In this document: positions 59,267 through 64,000 of the stretch, piece by piece
How positions within the stretch are numbered: the first letter of the stretch is position 1
How the letters are laid out: each line of letters begins with the position of its first letter
From: Lewinellaceae bacterium
GTDB lineage: Bacteria; Bacteroidota; Bacteroidia; Chitinophagales; Saprospiraceae
NCBI GenBank assembly: GCA_016713985.1
Contig: JADJOD010000027.1
Location: 12,813-76,812 of the forward strand
Direction of reading: 5' to 3'
Length of the DNA: 64,000 nucleotides
Program-made: the position numbers and the translations under genes
Notes under the pieces: generated by a model
The model's database searches: none
What the model was told of the DNA's origin: nothing
Seen by the model: the letters and a program-made list of their open reading frames with translations, nothing else

Positions 59267-61760
59267 ATGCGTACCATCATCCTGCTTACCGGTTTAATCC
59301 TCTTCCTTATTTCAAATCTCCGGTCCCAACCGGCTTCCTGGTCGCCGCGCGGCGTGGGCGGCGGCGGGGCATTGTTCTCTCCGTCCATCAATCCGGCCAA
59401 CAACAACGAATACTTCGTAGCTTGCGACCTTTCTGCCGTATTTCTATACAACGGATTACGGCGAACACTATAACGTCTTGCATTTCAACGGGTTGCAGGG
59501 TGGGCATAACTCGAAGGTCTGTTACACCACAACACCGGGGCTGCTCTATTGCATCCGTTATGCCAACGACCAGGTGCTCCCGGTGAAAAGTACCGACGGC
59601 GGCCTCTCCTGGGACCCGCTTCCGGGCAATCCCGACGATTACGAGGAGACGTTCAGCATCTGGGCGGATTATAACAATCCCAGCCGGGTAGTGATCGCTT
59701 ATTACGGCCAGATCTATTTCAGCAGTAACGGCGGCAACACCTTTGCACCCATCCATACAGCCGTTTCAAACGGCTCGGGTTGCCTGATCGGCGGCGCTTT
59801 TTTCAGCGGTAACAACATTTACCTCGGCACCAACGACGGCGTGCTGGTGTCAGCCAACGGCGGCGCTAATTGGACAACCGCCGCCATTGCCGGTTTGCCC
59901 GCCAATGAGCGTATCTTTTCCTTTGCAGCGGCAAAATCGGGCAATACCACGCGTTTTTTCTGTCTGACGGGTGATGCGGGTGACGTGTACGTGGGGTTGC
60001 CGGGGTCCGATTACTGGGATTTTATGAAAGGTGTTTATTCCTGCGATTACGGCGCCGGCAACTGGGTTCCGCGCCTGAACGGCATCACCGCCGGTACGGA
60101 TTTTCCGATGTTTGTCGATATGGCGGAAAACGACATCAACACCGCTTACCTCGCCGGCAGCAACAGCAGCAGCGTGCCGGTCATGTTCAAAACCACCAAC
60201 GGCGGCGGTCTCTGGACCAATACCTTCCTGACCACCAACAACCAGAATATCGCCACCGGCTGGAGTGGCCAGGGCGGCGACCGCGGCTGGTCGTACGGAG
60301 AATGCCCTTTCGGTTTCGACGTGGCGGCCAACAACGCCGGTAAAATCATTTTCGGCGACTACGGTTTTGTGCACAAAAGCTCCGACGGCGGCCTGAGCTG
60401 GCAACAGGCCTACGTCGATCCCGGCGACCAACATCCTGTTTTTCAGCCTACTCCACCCAAAAAAACGTACCACAGCGCCGGTCTCGAAAACACCACCTGC
60501 TGGCAAGTGCATTGGGCGAATGCCAATACGATGTTCGCCGCTTATTCGGACATCAAAGGCATCCGCAGCACCGACGGCGGCCAGACCTGGTCGTTTAATT
60601 ACACCGGCCTGAATGCCAACTCGACCTACCGGATCGCGCAACACCCGAACGGTACTTGTACGCAGCCACCAGCAACGTACACGATATGTACCAAAGCACA
60701 CGTTTGCAAGACAACCTGCTCGACAATGCCGACGCCGAAGGAAAATTGCTTTTTTCGACGGACAACGGCGCTGCCTGGCAATTGCTGCACAACTTCGGCC
60801 ACCCGGTGTTCTGGGTTGCCCTCGATCCGAACGATCCCAATCGCGCCTATGCCAGTGTGATTCATTACAACAACGGCGCCGGCGTCGGCGGGGTGTACCG
60901 CTGCGACAACCTGCTCGCACCCGGCGGCTCCACCTGGACTTTACTTCCCGACCCGCCGCGCACGCAAAAACACCCGGCCGCTCTCGTCGCGCTCAACGAC
61001 GGCAAACTCGTGGCCACCTATTCCGGACGCCGCAACGCTTCCGGCGTTTTTACCAATAGTTCCGGCGTATTCCTCTACAACCCGGCGGGAAATACCTGGT
61101 CCGACGTCTCGGACCCCGGCATGTATTACTGGACCAAAGACCGTCGTAGCGCCTAACGACCCGGCACAAAACACCTGGTATACCTGCGTATTCAGCGGCT
61201 GGGGTGGCCCTCCCAACGGCATCGGCGGCTTGTACCGCAGCACCAATCGCGGCCAATCCTGGACCAAACTGACCGGTTCACAATTCGACCGCGTGACGTC
61301 GATCACTTTTAACCCGTTGAATAACAAGCAGATATACCTCACTACCGAGCAACAGGGCCTTTGGATGACCAACGACATTACCGGGACCAATCCGGTTTTT
61401 ACACCGGTGCAGAGTTATGACTACCGCCAGCCCGAACGGGTATTTTTTAATCCTTATAACACGTCCGAAATCTGGGTGAGCAGTTTTGGCAACGGCATGC
61501 GGATGGGCAGCCTGGTGGCCACGGGTACGCACGATGTGGCGTCGGAAAATACCCTGGAGATTTTTCCGAATCCGGCAAGAGATGTGGTGACGGTGCGGAG
61601 TGAAACGGAAGGGGAAGTGCGCGTGTATGATGCGGCAGGGCGGCTCGTGCGGACTTATCCGGTGGTTATAGGTAGCAATGAGTTGAATATCAGCGACCTG
61701 CCTACGGGGGTGTATGTGTTTCGGTTGAACGGAAGGGTGGGGAAGTGGGTGAAGGAGTAA
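59267..61760 (+). CDS. Secreted BNR-repeat (sialidase-like propeller) protein with T9SS sorting domain (three frameshifts)
   Basis: ATG at 59267 begins a signal peptide (MRTIILLTGLILFLISNLRS). Three single-base shifts, near 59444, 60656 and 61141, divide the gene; corrected joins read DLSAVFYTTDYGEHYNV, HPNGTLYAATSNVHD and YWTKDVVVAPNDPAQN. The product of about 830 residues carries BNR-type turns (STDGGLSWDPLPG, SSNGGNTFAPI, SADGG-like SSDGGLSWQQA, STDGGQTWSF, STDNGAAWQLL, STNRGQSWTKL), as in propeller glycosidases and Vps10-like proteins, and a T9SS sorting domain (LEIFPNPARDVVTVR ... VYDAAGRLVRTY ... LPTGVYVFRL). Likely a surface-bound sugar-acting or adhesive protein; catalytic residues were not identified. 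Confidence 0.8.
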
Positions 61761-61771
61761 CAATAACGGAA

Positions 61772-61803
61772 TTGCAACTAACGAGGCCGGATACTTATCT
61801 TTG
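61772..61803 (+). promoter_or_regulatory. Promoter for the toxin-antitoxin operon
   Basis: TTG (61772-61774) and TATCTTTG (61796-61803) are 21 bases apart, close to the Bacteroidota consensus. An unusually strong Shine-Dalgarno (AAAGGAGG, 61823-61830) follows, six bases before the TTG start at 61837. Confidence 0.6.
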
Positions 61804-61836
61804 TGCAACTATTCATTAAAAAAAAGGAGGTGTGCC

Positions 61837-62118
61837 TTGATCGACTTAGCCGAACGCAAACTCGAACTCATTCAGGAAGTCTCGCAAATCCAGGACGAAC
61901 AGGATTTTGCACAATTGGAAGAGACCCTGCGCAAAATCCGGGAGCGGCAAGAGCGGCTTCAGAAATACCGCAAGCAAATACCTCAAAAATTTGACCCGGA
62001 AGCCGTAAAACTCAAGAGAGGTTACAAAGGGCATGATAAAGAGGAATTTATGCGCCTCGTTAAGGAAATCAATGTCCAGGAACCTGTTGAAGAACTGCTT
62101 GCAATGCTGACCAAATGA
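61837..62118 (+). CDS. Antitoxin of a VapBC-like pair
   Basis: The 93-residue product (IDLAERKLELIQEVSQIQDE ... LRKIRERQERLQKYRKQIPQ ... FMRLVKEINVQEPVEELLAM) is a charged helical protein. TTG at 61837 is chosen as start because AGGAGG lies six bases before it. Its stop overlaps the ATG of the PIN-domain toxin gene by four bases (ATGA at 62115-62118), the usual layout of toxin-antitoxin pairs. It should bind and neutralise the toxin; no DNA-binding motif is clear. Confidence 0.75.
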   Translation: MIDLAERKLELIQEVSQIQDEQDFAQLEETLRKIRERQERLQKYRKQIPQKFDPEAVKLKRGYKGHDKEEFMRLVKEINVQEPVEELLAMLTK

Positions 62119-62544
62119 CTTACCTGTTTGATACCAACATCGTCGTTCACTACCTGCGGGAATCAGCGGTAATGCATCGTGTTGAGCAGATATTCAATCC
62201 TTTTGACACTGCCCATGAAATCTGGATATGTGTAGTATCTATCGGAGAATTGAAGTCAATCTTAATGCCCATCCAAATGGGGGCTAAGCGGCACCTTCAC
62301 AACAATGGATTTCGCTTCACTCGATATCCTCCTTCCCGAAAGTTGAGTAAGGTCGGAAGACATACTCAATCGTTATGCAGAAATAGACGCTTTCAGCCAG
62401 GGCAAACTCCTCTCCAAACCCTTGAACCTCACTGCTCGGAACATGGGCAAAAATGACCTTTGGATTGCTGCTACTTCCTCCATTCTTGGTGCAACATTAC
62501 TTACTACAGATTCTGACTTCGATCACTTGAATGGAGTGTTTTGA
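62115..62544 (+). pseudogene. VapC-like PIN-domain toxin, broken
   Basis: The start MTYLFDTNIVVHYLRESAVM and WICVVSIGELKSILM are a normal PIN N terminus with its acidic residues. After GAKR (about 62290) the frame shifts; the right reading is then FASLDILLPES, a TGA, and ILNRYAEIDAFSQGKLLSKP ... MGKNDLWIAATSSILGATLL, TTDSDFDHLNGVF. The late acidic residues (NDLWIAA, TDSDF) are preserved, so the intact gene would be an RNase toxin. With one shift and one stop it is either inactive or misassembled. Confidence 0.75.
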
Positions 62545-62579
62545 ATGTGTGGCAAATAGTTAGTGCCCTGTTTCTTCTT

Positions 62580-62657
62580 CCTTCGAAAATACTCCTGCAC
62601 GATCCCAAGTGCCGCGACTTGAGCCGCCGCCTTTACCGGTCGCAGGGGCGCCGTCGA
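62580..62657. repeat. Diverged direct repeat, copy 1
   Basis: About three quarters identical, with small indels, to 63852-63930. Best-kept blocks are CCTTCGAA, TACTCCTG, GCCGCCTTTACCGGTC and CGCCGTCG. It probably represents the end of a decayed gene or element on the minus strand. Confidence 0.55.
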
Positions 62658-62731
62658 ATTCCAGCAGGTGATGGAGGGAAATGCCTATGAGACAGTTTTT
62701 ACTTACATTTGCATTAAATCCATCGCAGAGC

Positions 62732-62961
62732 ATGACACAGTTCAATAGAATTACGTTCAACCCCAATGTTATGGGTGGTAAACCCTGCATCCGGGGCATG
62801 CGCGTTACTGTCGGCACCATTGTAGGTCTGCTGGCAAGCGGCCATGACATTGAAAAGGTATTGGCGACACCACTTACCTGGAAAAAGAAGATATTTTAGA
62901 AGCACTTGCTTTCGCGGCCTGGCGGGTTGAAGAACGTGAAATGCCGATGCCTGCCCAATGA
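62732..62961 (+). pseudogene. DUF433 antitoxin, frameshifted
   Basis: ATG at 62732 starts ITFNPNVMGGKPCIRGMRVT, VGTIVGLLASGHDIEKVLA, the DUF433 signature. The frame shifts near 62865, after which YLEKEDILEALAFAAWRVEE and REMPMPAQ end at TGA 62959-62961. The stop overlaps the start of the DUF5615 gene by four bases. DUF433-DUF5615 pairs are recognised as toxin-antitoxin modules. Confidence 0.78.
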
Positions 62962-63096
62962 AGATTCTGATTGACATGAATCTATCGCCTGACTGGTTTC
63001 TTACTGCAAGGCCGAAGGTTGGGAAGCGTTACATTGGTCAGAATTGGTGATGTGAACTGGAGGAGGTTTTTGACTGGGCGGCCCCAACATAAATTA
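62958..63096 (+). pseudogene. DUF5615 PIN-like toxin, truncated and frameshifted
   Basis: The start MKILIDMNLSPDW is typical. With small indels corrected it goes on KAEGWEALHWSE, IGDVNWEEVFDWAAQHKL, and there family similarity ends, at about residue 45 of an expected 115. The break coincides with the 3' end of the minus-strand PIN gene (its stop at 63094-63096). The central THDLDF-type catalytic block is missing, so this gene cannot work. Confidence 0.65.
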
Positions 63097-63497
63097 GGAG
63101 TGGAGGCCAGCAAAACGCTTCCGGCAATACAAACCGGAATCTGGCTGTGGGCAATCCGCTTGTGTTGCGCGTGATAAGCCAAGAAATATTGCCAGCGCAA
63201 GAAGCCGTACTGCATCCTCGAAATCTTTGAAGGAAGATTGCAAAGCATCCGAGACAACGGCGCCGTCAATCCCAGTCAAGGGAAACAAGTTTGGACAAGT
63301 CGGCCAGGGTTTGAATTACGTCAGTGCTGGGGAGATAGTCGCAAGATGTAGGTGATGTTGCAAAAGAAACGCTGGCGTACAATTCAATTTCAATGGTCGG
63401 CATTTTGCATAAGCGTTTGGCATCTTTGTCGAAAGGCGCAAGTACGGGCGGCGAGATAATCCAACAGACGTTGGTGTCCCACGAAAACTTTATCCAT
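63094..63497 (-). pseudogene. PIN-domain toxin, multiple frameshifts
   Basis: ATG at 63497 begins MDKVFV, which in the intact form would continue DTNVLLDYLAAR; then LAPFDKDAKRLCKM, IELYASVS, DVIQTLADLSKLVSLTGIDG and AVVSDALQSSFKDFEDAV lie in different frames. The order and spacing are those of Bacteroidota PIN toxins (DTN, DFEDA catalytic acids). At least five small indels separate the pieces. Confidence 0.65.
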
Positions 63498-63733
63498 TGG
63501 CGGTATGCTTTTTCAGGAGTTCGTCGGCCATACAAAGACTTGTAATCAAATCCGCCGGAAGCGAGACGTTGCCGTGATTTGTCCGCGAGGCCGCCCGGAG
63601 ATTTCGGTTTGCACAATTTCAGGTTCTGTTCCGAAGTGACCATTGCAACTTTCACGCCTGACTCCCGAAAGAGCCGCAGCAGCGGTTCCAGAAGTTTGAA
63701 ATCTTGTTGATTGAGTTGAACATTGACGGTCAT
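63490..63733 (-). pseudogene. Antitoxin partner of the minus-strand PIN toxin, frameshifted
   Basis: ATG at 63733 starts MTVNVQLNQQDFKLLEPLLR and goes on through VKVAMVTSEQNLKL. Near the end one indel moves the correct frame to LLKKHTANG and a TAA at 63490, which overlaps the toxin ATG (63497) by eight bases, as in working pairs. Without the correction the frame runs into the toxin gene. Confidence 0.5.
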
Positions 63734-63851
63734 AGCGAAATTGATGCGGTTGCACACAAAATAGAATTACAGGCCGAATGACAAAAAGAACATACCGGAC
63801 AGAATACTCTTTCGAAAATTATCAATCTTTCTCATCTTCCTCGTTTGTGTT

Positions 63852-63930
63852 CCTTCGAATACTCCTGTGCGATCCGGTGCCGATGGCGCCGGACGCGCCG
63901 CCTTTACCGGTCACCGGGGTCGCCGTCGGA
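63852..63930. repeat. Diverged direct repeat, copy 2
   Basis: See copy 1 at 62580-62657. The two copies enclose 1.2 kb that contains the DUF433/DUF5615 remnants and the minus-strand PIN pair. The stretch 63734-64000 shows no intact gene. Confidence 0.55.
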
Positions 63931-64000
63931 CTCGAACAGAACGGCGGAAGGACACATTTCGTTGAGGAAGGTGACGAGGCGGAGAGGGAGAGTGTTTTCA

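Overview
The window looks like a moderate-GC chromosome segment from a free-living Bacteroidota, most likely of the Saprospiria type (Haliscomenobacter/Lewinella relatives). The evidence is: six secreted proteins with type IX secretion (T9SS) C-terminal sorting domains; a TonB-dependent receptor with an N-terminal carboxypeptidase-like domain; a DPP11-type S46 peptidase; Bacteroidota promoters of the form TTTG-N19-TAnnTTTG; and few Shine-Dalgarno sequences. I saw no rRNA, tRNA, CRISPR array, prophage or intact insertion sequence.

Layout. 0-2.6 kb: 5' part of priA, diverging from infC-rpmI-rplT, whose leader carries attenuator-like hairpins. 2.7-10.2 kb: T9SS cargo proteins, an esterase-fold protein without its catalytic serine, and a TonB receptor. 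10.3-16.4 kb: response regulator, adenylate cyclase, FemAB-like protein, pyrophosphatase, and an arsenosugar pair (AhpD-like plus ArsS). 16.4-29 kb: PLP trans-sulfuration enzyme, DPP11, TlpA-like lipoprotein, purL, methyltransferase with AraC regulator, RsmB-like methyltransferase, GH36 alpha-galactosidase. 29-34.8 kb: an EAD11-like protein, M50 peptidase, histidine kinase, prmC, purK and purE, outer-membrane barrel. 34.9-37 kb: an array of nine alternating palindromic repeats followed by a two-gene EAD11-TIR / EAD11-trypsin module, the best candidate for an immune or programmed-response system. 37-50.6 kb: large T9SS proteins, Fe-S electron-transfer subunits enclosing two small orphan genes, phosphoribosyltransferase, CBS and VWA proteins, and a small HTH gene beside tandem operator-like palindromes. 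50.6-61.8 kb: a two-domain acyltransferase with a degenerate first domain, a four-helix-bundle gene bracketed by an inverted repeat, MarC, a large TPR protein plus barrel, amidase, BNR-repeat T9SS protein. 61.8-64 kb: a cluster of broken toxin-antitoxin genes between diverged direct repeats.

Two features run through the whole window. First, many intergenic spaces hold inverted repeats built from a short word (7-9 bases) repeated in both arms, with a different word at each place; they usually start at or just after a stop codon and may act as terminators. Second, at least ten disruptions (single-base indels, often in homopolymers, plus one in-frame stop) break otherwise intact genes, including the normally essential purL. 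This suggests uncorrected assembly errors, so frameshifts here should not be read as biology without raw-read support.
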